DNA from: an uncultured Erythrobacter sp.
GTDB lineage: Bacteria; Pseudomonadota; Alphaproteobacteria; Sphingomonadales; Sphingomonadaceae
Direction: 5' to 3'
Assembly (NCBI GenBank): GCA_913061345.1
Contig: CAJXTZ010000075.1
Coordinates: 1-8,060, forward strand
DNA length: 8,060 nt
Below the pieces are notes generated by a model. That model was not told the DNA's origin. It was given only the letters and a program-made list of their open reading frames with translations, and made no database searches. Each line of letters opens with the position of its first letter. Positions within the stretch are counted from its first letter, which is position 1. Below are positions 1 to 6,465 of the stretch, in pieces. The translations under genes and the position numbers were made by a program.

Positions 1-23
1 TCGGAGATGTGTATAAGAGACAG
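1..23 (+). other. Nextera/Tn5 adapter remnant (read-2 side)
   Basis: The bases match the 3' part of the Nextera read-2 transposase adapter: TCGG followed by the 19-bp Tn5 mosaic end (AGATGTGTATAAGAGACAG, positions 5-23). This is library sequence, not genome. It creates a false ATG at position 7, in frame with RNase III, that reads Met-Cys-Ile-Arg-Asp-Ser. Genomic sequence begins at about position 24. Confidence 0.97.
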
Positions 24-624
24 CTGGTACGAAGCCCTGACCCACGGCAGCACCGGGGAAGCCAGGGATTATGACCGACTGGAATTTCTCGGCGACCGCG
101 TGCTGGGGCTGACGATTGCCGACTGGCTGTACGACCATTCGCAAAGCGCTGAAGGCAAGCTGGCGCAGCGCCTGAACGCACTCGTCAGCAAACAGACCTG
201 CGCGGGCCGCGCGCGCGCTATCGGCACGCCGGATCACGTGCGACTGGGCAAGCAGGCGCGAGAGGATGGTGCGCAGAACAGCGACAATGTCCTGGGCGAC
301 ATCATGGAATCACTGCTGGGCGCAAATTTCCTCGAAGCAGGCTTCGATGCCACTCGCGATCTGATCCGGAATCTGTGGCGCGAAGTGTTCGATGGCAGTA
401 CGGGTCGCCGCAAGCATCCCAAGAGCGCATTGCAGGAATGGGCGGCAGGCAACCAGCGACGCCCGCCGGATTATGAGGTGGTCGATACGTCCGGCCCCGA
501 TCACAGCCGCCGCTACACTGTGCAGGTCAGCGTGCATAACGTGGGCGCGGTAGAAGCCACTGCCAGTGGCAAGCGAGAGGCCGAGACGGAGGCCGCGCGG
601 CTGTTCATGGAGAAATACGGATGA
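24..624 (+). CDS. rnc: Ribonuclease III, 5'-truncated by the window end
   Basis: RNase III is a cytoplasmic, Mg-dependent endonuclease that cuts double-stranded RNA, including the 16S/23S rRNA precursor stems. The fragment has 199 genomic codons (first full codon TGG at 25). Compared with E. coli RNase III it lacks roughly the first 20-25 residues, and the apparent Met at position 7 is adapter. The catalytic domain shows the signature DRLEFLGDR (codons 73-99), with Glu at 82-84 and Asp at 94-96. The second acidic pair is in GDIMES (Asp 298-300, Glu 307-309). These match the four metal-binding acidic residues of the family, so the enzyme should be active. The signature starts with Asp where E. 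coli has Glu, which the family pattern allows. A double-stranded-RNA-binding domain fills the last 70 or so residues (from about 418, HPKSALQEWAAG, to the KREAETEAA helix near the end). The stop overlaps the era start by ATGA, so the two are probably translationally coupled. The true start and promoter lie outside the window. Confidence 0.95.
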
Positions 625-1526
625 GCCAGGAACCTGAAACGCGCTGTGGGGTCGTCGCCGTGATCGGCGCGCCCAACGCGGGCAAATCCACACTGGTGAA
701 CCAGTTGGTGGGCCAGAAAGTCGCCATCACCAGCGCGAAAGCGCAAACCACGCGCGCACGTCTGCTCGGCATTGCGCTGCACGGTTCCACTCAGATGATC
801 CTGGTCGACACGCCTGGCATCTTCGAACCCAGGCGTCGCCTCGACCGGGCGATGGTAAGCGCGGCATGGGAAGGCGCGGTGGCAGCCGATGCTGTGCTGC
901 TTGTGGTCGATCCGATCAAACAGCGTCGACACGAACTGATGCCACTGGTGGAGCAGTTGAAGGACCGCAAGGAGCGCAAGATTCTGGTGCTCAACAAGGT
1001 TGACCGGTCAAAGAAAGAACCGTTGCTGGAACTGGCGCAAGAGCTGAACGAGCTTGCCGACTTCAGCGAAGTCTACTTCATCTCCGCCCTTACCGGCGAT
1101 GGCGTTCCGGAACTGAAGGATACGCTGGCAGGCCTGATGCCCGAAGGCCCGTGGCATTATCCCGAAGATCAGGTTTCCGACGCCAGCGAACGCCTGCTTG
1201 CCGCTGAAGTCACCCGCGAACAGCTATATCAGCAGTTGCACGAGGAACTGCCTTACGATGCCGCCGTGCGGCCTGAAAGCTATGAACAGCGCAAGGATGG
1301 CAGCGTGGAAGTGCGCCAGCAGATAGTGATCGCGCGCGACAGCCAGAAACCCATTGTGCTGGGCAAGGGTGGCCGCCGCATCAAGGAAATCGGCGAGGCT
1401 GCGCGCAACGAATTGAGCGCAATCCTGGGCGTGAAGGTCCACCTGTTCCTTCACGTCAAAGTGGACGAGAAGTGGGCGGATAATCGCGAGGTTTACGAGG
1501 AAATCGGGCTAGACTGGGTCAAGTAG
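621..1526 (+). CDS. era: GTPase Era, 16S rRNA-binding ribosome assembly factor
   Basis: Era binds GTP and the 3' end of 16S rRNA and helps mature the 30S subunit. It is usually cytoplasmic with some inner-membrane association. At 301 residues it has the normal family length. The G motifs are all present: G1 GAPNAGKS (16-23), the switch region with TTRAR (43-47), G3 DTPG (63-66), G4 NKVD (125-128) and G5 SAL (155-157). The C-terminal KH RNA-binding domain begins near ELPYDAAV (209-216), with its GKGG loop at 248-251 followed by the RRIKEIG helix. The ATG at 621 overlaps the rnc stop by four bases and is preceded by GGAG about 8 bases upstream, which fixes the start. rnc-era is a widely conserved pair and both act in rRNA maturation. 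I see nothing broken or unusual in this gene. Confidence 0.97.
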   Translation: MSQEPETRCGVVAVIGAPNAGKSTLVNQLVGQKVAITSAKAQTTRARLLGIALHGSTQMILVDTPGIFEPRRRLDRAMVSAAWEGAVAADAVLLVVDPIKQRRHELMPLVEQLKDRKERKILVLNKVDRSKKEPLLELAQELNELADFSEVYFISALTGDGVPELKDTLAGLMPEGPWHYPEDQVSDASERLLAAEVTREQLYQQLHEELPYDAAVRPESYEQRKDGSVEVRQQIVIARDSQKPIVLGKGGRRIKEIGEAARNELSAILGVKVHLFLHVKVDEKWADNREVYEEIGLDWVK

Positions 1527-1534
1527 GTTTCAGC

Positions 1535-2116
1535 GTGTCCGATTACTATTCAAAACCTATCGCTACCTATTTACGGAAACCTCCGAAGACTTTGGCTCGT
1601 AGCGCGTATGCAGTAGAGATAAACCCTTGGGTCCCTCGCGCTGATATCGAAGCGGCACTGTCATTTCGCGGTACGATCGTCTCCGCGCTTGCCTACATTG
1701 AGGGGTCTTTGGGAGATATCGCGATTCGATGCTCGCGTGTTGAAATCTATTCCGAAATCCGCTCAGAGTTTCCTCACACTCTCACGAAAAAGACCAAATT
1801 TCTACGTAAAGTATTCCAATTTGGGCCGCTACAGCCCTATCGGTCGTGGGCGGATCAATTTTTAAACCGTGTGGAAGCCTACTCAGAACTTCGCAACTTG
1901 GTGGCACATGCTCGAATGCAAGTGATGCCGGATTGCGGAGTAACTTTTCAGCATTATCCGAGGAATACACCAAGGGAGGCGATTCTTGAGCGCAAACGCT
2001 TGACCATGGAAGAACTGGAACTTGTTGCCTGGAAAGCGGCGCGCTTAAGTCGCTTGTTTCAAAGACTTTATAACCACTTGGAAACGCAACAAATATTACC
2101 CCCACTAGAAGTCTAA
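1535..2116 (+). CDS. HEPN-like protein with R-N-x3-H motif, accessory
   Basis: I do not recognise a named family, but the 193-residue protein has the layout of a HEPN domain. A long helix at about 42-66 (FRGTIVSALAYIEGSLGDI) is followed by a basic stretch (TKKTKFLRKVF, 84-94). A second helix ends in the motif RNLVAH (120-125), which fits the R-x4-6-H catalytic signature of HEPN ribonucleases. A C-terminal helix spans about 157-183. HEPN proteins are often RNases in toxin-antitoxin, abortive-infection and CRISPR-linked systems, but some are only scaffolds. RNase activity here is therefore inference. The GTG start lies 8 bases after the era stop with only a weak AGG upstream, so it is probably read from the rnc-era transcript. 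GC is about 49% (265 of 540 bases, 1561-2100) against about 63% in era, and TTA and ATA codons appear, suggesting acquisition. No nucleotidyltransferase or antitoxin gene adjoins it. No signal peptide or membrane segment is seen. The ORF is real by its length and protein character; the HEPN call is moderately sure. Confidence 0.75.
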   Translation: MSDYYSKPIATYLRKPPKTLARSAYAVEINPWVPRADIEAALSFRGTIVSALAYIEGSLGDIAIRCSRVEIYSEIRSEFPHTLTKKTKFLRKVFQFGPLQPYRSWADQFLNRVEAYSELRNLVAHARMQVMPDCGVTFQHYPRNTPREAILERKRLTMEELELVAWKAARLSRLFQRLYNHLETQQILPPLEV

Positions 2117-2123
2117 GCCGAAT

Positions 2124-3530
2124 TCACCCATTCGCCGGGTTGTCCCTTTGCGAAAAACGCGCAAGACTTGCCATTGCCGCCACCACCGCCAGCGCGCAAC
2201 TTACGTAGAGCGGCGTCGGCCCCAAACCCAGCCCGCCTGCCAGTATGATGCCAACGACCACGGCGGCCATCGTCTGCCCGAACAGCCGCGATGTGGACAA
2301 CAGACCACCTGCCGCAGCTGCCCTGTCCCTTGGCGCGCGACCGATCAGCAGACGCGAGTTGGGACTGAAGAACAGCCCGAAGCCAAGAGCGGTGAGGCTC
2401 AAACGCCAGGAAATGGCAAACGCATCTGGCTGGTCCGGCATGGTTGCAAGAAAGAGAAAGCCGATAATGGCGATTCCCATGCCGGTAACGCCCAGCTTGG
2501 TGGCGGCAATCCGGTCCGAGGCCCACCCAGCCAATGGCGAGACCACCAGCATCGTCAGCGGGAAAGGCAGCAGCAAAAGGCCCACGGTTTGCGGCGCGTA
2601 CCCCATGCCGATCTCGAGCCGGAACGGCAAAGCCAACATCAATGCCCCGGCGGCGATAGAGCTGGTGAAGTTGGCCAACGCCGACAGCCCGATCACCGGT
2701 TTTGCCAGCAGATCCACCGGGAACACCGGTGCATCGCGGCGCTTTTCGCGGCGGACCAACAGGTACAGCGCGACGATGCCCAGCGTGAACGCCGCAACGC
2801 CCCATGCCAGCGCATCATGCGTGCCAAGCTGAATACCGCCCACCAGCAGCAGCATGGTAATCGCGCTAAGCACGCCGCTTTTCCATTTGGGGGGCTGCTT
2901 ACGGGGTTCCGGTTCGGGCAGGAAACGGCCCAGCAGCAGCGATATGAGTGCCAGCGGCGCGGCGGCGACGAACACCAGCTGCCATGGAAGGTTGCCGACG
3001 ACATATCCGCCCAGTGTGGGCGCGAGAGCGGCGGAGCTTGCAACGATCACGCTGTTCAGCCCCAGCCCTGCCCCCAGTTGCGAAGCGGGATAAATCTGCC
3101 GCAGTATCGCCGCCGAAACGCTCAGCGCCATCGCAGCACCAATCGCCTGAACTGCACGCATCAGCAGCAAGATGGTGAAAGTGTCGGCAAAATAGCACGC
3201 GGCAGAGGCGAGCATGAATAGCACCTGCCCCGCCTGGTACAGTCGTCTGTGACCCAACCTGTCGCCAAACGAGGAAAACGGCAGCAACAGCATCACCAGT
3301 ACCAGTTGATACACCGTCACCACGTTGGTCACCGCCGCCTCGCTTACGCCAAGATCGCGCGCGATCGTGGGCAGAGCGACGTTGGCAATCGAACCATCCA
3401 GTACCAACACGGCCGTACCGAAACTGATGGCGACAATGGCAAACCAGCGGCGCGGCTTGGGCAAGCCGACGTGTTCGTCCGTCACCCTGCCCCTTTCGGA
3501 ACCAGGATGGATATACCCCTGCTCGTTCAT
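2124..3530 (-). CDS. MFS drug/H+ antiporter, DHA2 (14-helix, EmrB/QacA-like)
   Basis: This is a 468-residue inner-membrane transporter, probably a proton-driven efflux pump. About 14 hydrophobic segments can be counted (first at about 29-50, last at about 445-460), which points to the DHA2 branch. Motif D1 is LDGSIANVALPTIARDLG (44-61). Motif A is GDRLGHRR (89-96), between helices 2 and 3. Motif B is RAVQAIGAA (125-133). The antiporter motif C region covers about 155-175 (GLNSVIVASSAALAPTLGG) but has Ala-Pro where Gly-Pro is usual. The substrate cannot be read from the sequence, and no membrane-fusion partner (EmrA type) or TetR/MarR regulator lies next to it. The ATG at 3530 has no evident Shine-Dalgarno. 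A GTG at 3485 (codon 16) is preceded by AAAGGGG and would give 453 residues, starting closer to helix 1, so the true start is uncertain. The stop is 7 bases from the stop of the opposing HEPN-like gene. Confidence 0.9.
   Translation of the reverse strand: MNEQGYIHPGSERGRVTDEHVGLPKPRRWFAIVAISFGTAVLVLDGSIANVALPTIARDLGVSEAAVTNVVTVYQLVLVMLLLPFSSFGDRLGHRRLYQAGQVLFMLASAACYFADTFTILLLMRAVQAIGAAMALSVSAAILRQIYPASQLGAGLGLNSVIVASSAALAPTLGGYVVGNLPWQLVFVAAAPLALISLLLGRFLPEPEPRKQPPKWKSGVLSAITMLLLVGGIQLGTHDALAWGVAAFTLGIVALYLLVRREKRRDAPVFPVDLLAKPVIGLSALANFTSSIAAGALMLALPFRLEIGMGYAPQTVGLLLLPFPLTMLVVSPLAGWASDRIAATKLGVTGMGIAIIGFLFLATMPDQPDAFAISWRLSLTALGFGLFFSPNSRLLIGRAPRDRAAAAGGLLSTSRLFGQTMAAVVVGIILAGGLGLGPTPLYVSCALAVVAAMASLARFSQRDNPANG
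3490..3496 (-). promoter_or_regulatory. Candidate ribosome binding site for an internal MFS start
   Basis: On the minus strand AAAGGGG precedes the GTG at 3485-3483 with 4-6 bases between. The ATG at 3530 lacks such a site (its upstream bases are CAATTATAAGCG). This favours, but does not prove, the shorter MFS protein. Confidence 0.4.
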
Positions 3531-3541
3531 CGCTTATAATT

Positions 3542-3563
3542 GCGAACGCCGAAGGCTTTTCGC
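3542..3563 (-). other. Imperfect hairpin between the small HTH gene and the MFS gene
   Basis: Read on the minus strand, GCGAA pairs with TTCGC and an inner GCC pairs with GGC around a TTC loop, with an A-A/G bulge between the stems. No T-run follows (the next bases are AATTATAAGCG), so it is not a standard rho-independent terminator. It lies in the only gap (3531-3600) between the topA cluster and the MFS gene and may weaken read-through or form part of the MFS leader. I saw no convincing -35/-10 pair in this gap. Confidence 0.3.
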
Positions 3564-3600
3564 AAGTGCACATATCACGCAGATAGTCAGCCCGGGCAGA

Positions 3601-3783
3601 TCAACGTTTCTTGGCGATCGCGATCTTGTTTTTCTTGGCGAAATCGCGCGTCGATTCTTCACTGCGATTCAGAGCCTTGGCGATCTGCTTCAATCCCTGG
3701 CCCTTGGCAGCCAGCATTTTTAGTTGCGCTGCTTCGTCCGATTTCCAGGGTTGCTTATGGCGGGAGAACTGTTCTTTTGCCAC
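3601..3783 (-). CDS. Small basic helix-turn-helix-like protein coupled to topA
   Basis: This 60-residue, very basic protein has no assigned function. Residues 13-56 resemble a small three-helix DNA-binding unit of the GcrA/SANT-Myb type. Trp13 and an acidic residue open helix 1 (PWKSDEAAQLKMLAAKG), LKQIAKAL (31-38) would be helix 2, NRS the turn, and EESTRDFAKKN (42-52) the recognition helix. The tail is Lys-rich. The GTG start shares its first G with the topA stop (TAGTG), and the end of topA supplies a purine-rich GAGGGCGAG upstream, so translation is probably coupled to topA. The next Met (residue 23) would remove helix 1, so the GTG start is preferred. The position suggests a DNA-binding or nucleoid-associated role made in proportion to TopA, which is inference. 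Codon use and GC look like the neighbours, so it appears resident rather than newly acquired. Confidence 0.8.
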   Translation of the reverse strand: MAKEQFSRHKQPWKSDEAAQLKMLAAKGQGLKQIAKALNRSEESTRDFAKKNKIAIAKKR

Positions 3784-6365
3784 TACTCGCCCTCGCTCTC
3801 GCTCTTCGCGGGGGCTTTCTTTCTGGCAGGTGCCTTCTTTTTCGCAGCCGCCTTTTTCTTTGCCGGGGCCTTCTTTTTCGCCGGTGCCTTGCGTTTCTTT
3901 TTCGCGGGAGCCTTGGCTGCCTTTTCCGCGATCAGCACCAGCGCCTCTTCCAGCGTCAGCGCGTCCTTGTCCTTCTCCTTGGGGAGCGTCGCGTTCACGT
4001 TCCCATCGGTGATGTAAGGGCCATACCGGCCATCCATCAGCTTCACCTCTTCGCCCGCTTCCGTCTTGCCGAGTACCTTCAGCGGTTCACGGCTGCCGCG
4101 GCCACCCTTGCTCTTGGCGGACTGTGCGAGCAAATCCACCGCGCGGTTCATGCCTATTTCAAATATTTCCGCGGTATTCTGCAGCTTTCCGTAGGTGCCG
4201 TCGTGCCGAACGGCCGGACCATAGCGCCACAGACCCGCCTCGATATCCTTTCCGGAATCGGGATGCTGGCCAATCACGCGCGGCAGGGCGAGCAGCTTCA
4301 ACGCCCATTCCAGATCGAAATCGTCGATATCCTTCGGGATCGAGGCGCGTTTCACTTCCTTGCCCTCGCCCGTTTGCACATAAGGGCCGAACCGTCCGGA
4401 CTTGCGCTCGACCGGCAAACCGGTTTCCGGGTCTTCTCCCATAATGCCATCGTCGCTGCCATCGTCGCCGCCGGGTTGGCCGAACTTGCGACGGAACGTG
4501 CATTCGGGGTAATTGACGCAACCGATGAAGGCGCCATAGCGCCCCCCGCGCAAGTGCAGTTCCCCGCCCTCGCGGTTCTGTTCCGCGCACAACGGACACC
4601 AGCGCGGGTGATGGCCATCCTCACGTTCGGGGAACAGGAAATCGGAAAGAAACTCGTCCAGCACTTCGGTCACTTCCGAAGGCTGGCGTTCCATTACCTC
4701 GTCACTCTTGGGCTTGAAGTCGCGCCAGAACTGTTCGAGCAGCGTTTTATATTGCGCTCGCCCGCCGGAAACTTCGTCCAGCTCGTCTTCCATGCTGGCG
4801 GTGAAATCATAGGCGACATAGCGAGGGAAGAAACGTTCGAGAAACGCCGTGAGAAGACGACCCGAATCTTCTGCGAAGAAACGGTTTTTTTCCATCCGAA
4901 CATAGTCGCGATCCCGCAGGGTCTGGATGGTGGAAGCATAGGTCGACGGTCGACCAATGCCCAATTCTTCTAGGCGTTTCACCAGCGACGCCTCGGAAAA
5001 GCGCGGCGGCGGCTGGGTAAAATGCTGCAAGGCTTCTACGGCCTTTTTCGCCGGGGCATCGCCCTTGCGCATTACTGGCAGCAGGTTGTCGTCGTCTTCC
5101 TCGGACTTCTCGTCGAAACTTTCGGAATAGACCGCCAGGAAGCCGGGGAATTTCACCACCTGTCCGGTGGCGCGCAATTCGTGCTTGCCGGTTGGATCGC
5201 GCATGGTGACGGTGGTGCGTTCAAGCTGGGCGGTAGCCATCTGGCTCGCCATGGCGCGCTTGAATATCAGGTCGTATAGCTTGGCTTCGTCGCCCGAACC
5301 GGCGCGGTCGCTGCTGAAGTTCGTCGGGCGGATCGCCTCGTGCGCTTCCTGCGCGTTCTTGGCCTTGGTGGAATAGAAGCGCGGTTTTTCCGGGCGGTAT
5401 TCCTCTGAATACCGTTCCGAAATGGCATCGCGGCAGGCCATGATCGCGCTCATGTCCATTTGCACGCCATCGGTACGCATGTAGGTAATCGCGCCTGCCT
5501 CGTACAGCGATTGCGCGCAGCGCATGGTGTGACTGGCGGAGAAGCCCAGCTTGCGCGAAGCTTCCTGTTGCAGGGTTGATGTGGTGAACGGCGGGGCAGG
5601 ATTGCGTTTGAGCGGCTTTGTCTCGACTTCCTCCACGGTGAAAGCGCCCTGCTCTACCGCGGCTTTCGCAGCGTCTGCCGTGCCCTTGTCCCCAATGGAC
5701 AACCGCTCCAGCTTCTTGCCGTCAAAGCGCACGAGACGGGCATCGAAGCCGGTACCGTCCTGCTCCATCTTCGCGGTAACGGACCAGTACTCGTCCGCCT
5801 TGAAAACCTCGATTTCGCGCTCGCGTTCGCAAATCAGCCGCAATGCCACCGATTGCACGCGTCCTGCCGATTTCGCGCCGGGCAGCTTGCGCCACAATAC
5901 GGGGGAGAGGGTAAAGCCGAACAGGTAATCCAGCGCGCGGCGACCAAGGTAGGCGTCGATCAAGTCCTGATCCAGTTCGCGCGGGGCCTTCATCGCCTCG
6001 GTCACAGCCTGCTTGGTAATCGCGTTGAATGTAACACGGTCAACCTTCGTCGGCAGCGCCTTGCGCTTCTTCAGCAGGTCCATCACGTGCCAGCTGATCG
6101 CCTCGCCTTCACGGTCAGGGTCAGTCGCCAGCACAAGACGGTCCGCGCCTTTCGCGGCATCGGCGATGGCTTTCACCTGCGCCCGGTTGCGCTGATCGGA
6201 ATAGACTTCCCAGTCCATCGCGAAATCCTCGTCCGGGCGGACAGAGCCGTCCTTGGGCGGCAGGTCGCGCACATGCCCGTAGGATGCGAGAACCTTGAAG
6301 TCTCCGCCCAGATATTTTTCGATGGTTTTCGCCTTGGCTGGCGATTCTACGATAACAAGCTGCAT
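3783..6365 (-). CDS. topA: DNA topoisomerase I (type IA)
   Basis: TopA relaxes negatively supercoiled DNA by cutting one strand through a 5'-phosphotyrosine link, balancing gyrase behind transcription and replication. I take the ATG at 6365 (MQLVIVESPAKAKT), the normal TopA beginning, giving 860 residues. The upstream in-frame ATG at 6458 adds 31 residues without family character. The Toprim domain shows Glu7 and TDPDREGE (81-88, metal acids Asp82, Asp84, Glu86). The core includes SAGRVQS (166-172) and the catalytic Tyr295 in ITYMRTDG (293-300; codon 5481-5483). EELGIGRPSTYAS is at 466-478. One four-cysteine zinc ribbon is present (Cys590, 593, 616, 622), compared with three in E. coli. Several GRYG/GRFGPY repeats follow (607-616, 657-662, 711-728, 777-796). 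The end is a Lys/Ala tail (816-853). It lies in the plsY-dprA-orf-topA cluster, with a 100-base leader that could hold its own promoter. All key residues are present. Confidence 0.97.
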   Translation of the reverse strand: MQLVIVESPAKAKTIEKYLGGDFKVLASYGHVRDLPPKDGSVRPDEDFAMDWEVYSDQRNRAQVKAIADAAKGADRLVLATDPDREGEAISWHVMDLLKKRKALPTKVDRVTFNAITKQAVTEAMKAPRELDQDLIDAYLGRRALDYLFGFTLSPVLWRKLPGAKSAGRVQSVALRLICEREREIEVFKADEYWSVTAKMEQDGTGFDARLVRFDGKKLERLSIGDKGTADAAKAAVEQGAFTVEEVETKPLKRNPAPPFTTSTLQQEASRKLGFSASHTMRCAQSLYEAGAITYMRTDGVQMDMSAIMACRDAISERYSEEYRPEKPRFYSTKAKNAQEAHEAIRPTNFSSDRAGSGDEAKLYDLIFKRAMASQMATAQLERTTVTMRDPTGKHELRATGQVVKFPGFLAVYSESFDEKSEEDDDNLLPVMRKGDAPAKKAVEALQHFTQPPPRFSEASLVKRLEELGIGRPSTYASTIQTLRDRDYVRMEKNRFFAEDSGRLLTAFLERFFPRYVAYDFTASMEDELDEVSGGRAQYKTLLEQFWRDFKPKSDEVMERQPSEVTEVLDEFLSDFLFPEREDGHHPRWCPLCAEQNREGGELHLRGGRYGAFIGCVNYPECTFRRKFGQPGGDDGSDDGIMGEDPETGLPVERKSGRFGPYVQTGEGKEVKRASIPKDIDDFDLEWALKLLALPRVIGQHPDSGKDIEAGLWRYGPAVRHDGTYGKLQNTAEIFEIGMNRAVDLLAQSAKSKGGRGSREPLKVLGKTEAGEEVKLMDGRYGPYITDGNVNATLPKEKDKDALTLEEALVLIAEKAAKAPAKKKRKAPAKKKAPAKKKAAAKKKAPARKKAPAKSESEGE
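3807..3920 (-). repeat. Lys/Ala-rich repeat coding region at the TopA C-terminus
   Basis: Codons 816-853 of topA encode about five imperfect APAKKK-type units (APAKKKRK, APAKKK, APAKKKAAAKKK, APARKK, APAK). At DNA level this shows as repeated blocks of CTTCTTTTTC and GCCGG on the plus strand. Basic tails of this kind are known on TopA of some bacteria, notably actinobacteria, where they aid DNA retention and processivity. The same role here is inference. Unit number could vary between strains by slippage. Confidence 0.8.
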
Positions 6366-6405
6366 TGTGGTTCCGTATATTCCTGACGCTGATCGCGCGA
6401 ATGGG

Positions 6406-6427
6406 CCTAACGTGTGCCTTACGTGTG
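6406..6427. repeat. Two adjacent 11-bp direct repeats in the topA leader
   Basis: On the plus strand CCTAACGTGTG (6406-6416) is followed directly by CCTTACGTGTG (6417-6427), with one mismatch. The 11-bp period is about one helical turn, which would place two copies of a bound protein on the same DNA face. The repeat lies 41-62 bases upstream of the topA ATG, in the 100-base gap between the membrane-protein gene and topA. No -35/-10 pair could be assigned with confidence. It may be an operator or a chance duplication. Confidence 0.5.
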
Positions 6428-6465
6428 TATGTGCGCGCGAGGGTGGTGCGCTTCGCAAAGATTCG

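Noticed and set aside
1535..2116. Complete toxin-antitoxin or defence operon around the HEPN-like gene
   Set aside because: The neighbours are era and a convergent MFS gene. No second small ORF, nucleotidyltransferase or helicase is adjacent, so only a single-gene element can be supported.
2148..3221. Plus-strand open frame of 357 codons opposite the MFS gene
   Set aside because: Its translation is a Gln/Arg/His-rich shadow of the transporter's hydrophobic codons, and the MFS frame carries conserved motifs A, B and D1.
3531..3540. TATAAT at 3535-3540 as a promoter -10 box
   Set aside because: It reads on the plus strand, where no gene follows. On the minus strand the matching hexamers sit 4 or so bases before the MFS ATG and have no well-spaced -35.
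3540..4973. Long plus-strand open frame (477 codons) antisense to topA
   Set aside because: It lies over topA, whose motifs and catalytic residues are complete. Its translation is rich in Arg, Ala and Phe without domain character, typical of a shadow frame in GC-rich DNA.
6366..6458. N-terminal extension of topA from the ATG at 6458
   Set aside because: The 31 added residues have no family resemblance, whereas the ATG at 6365 gives the standard MQLVIVESPAKAK start with GGAA just upstream.
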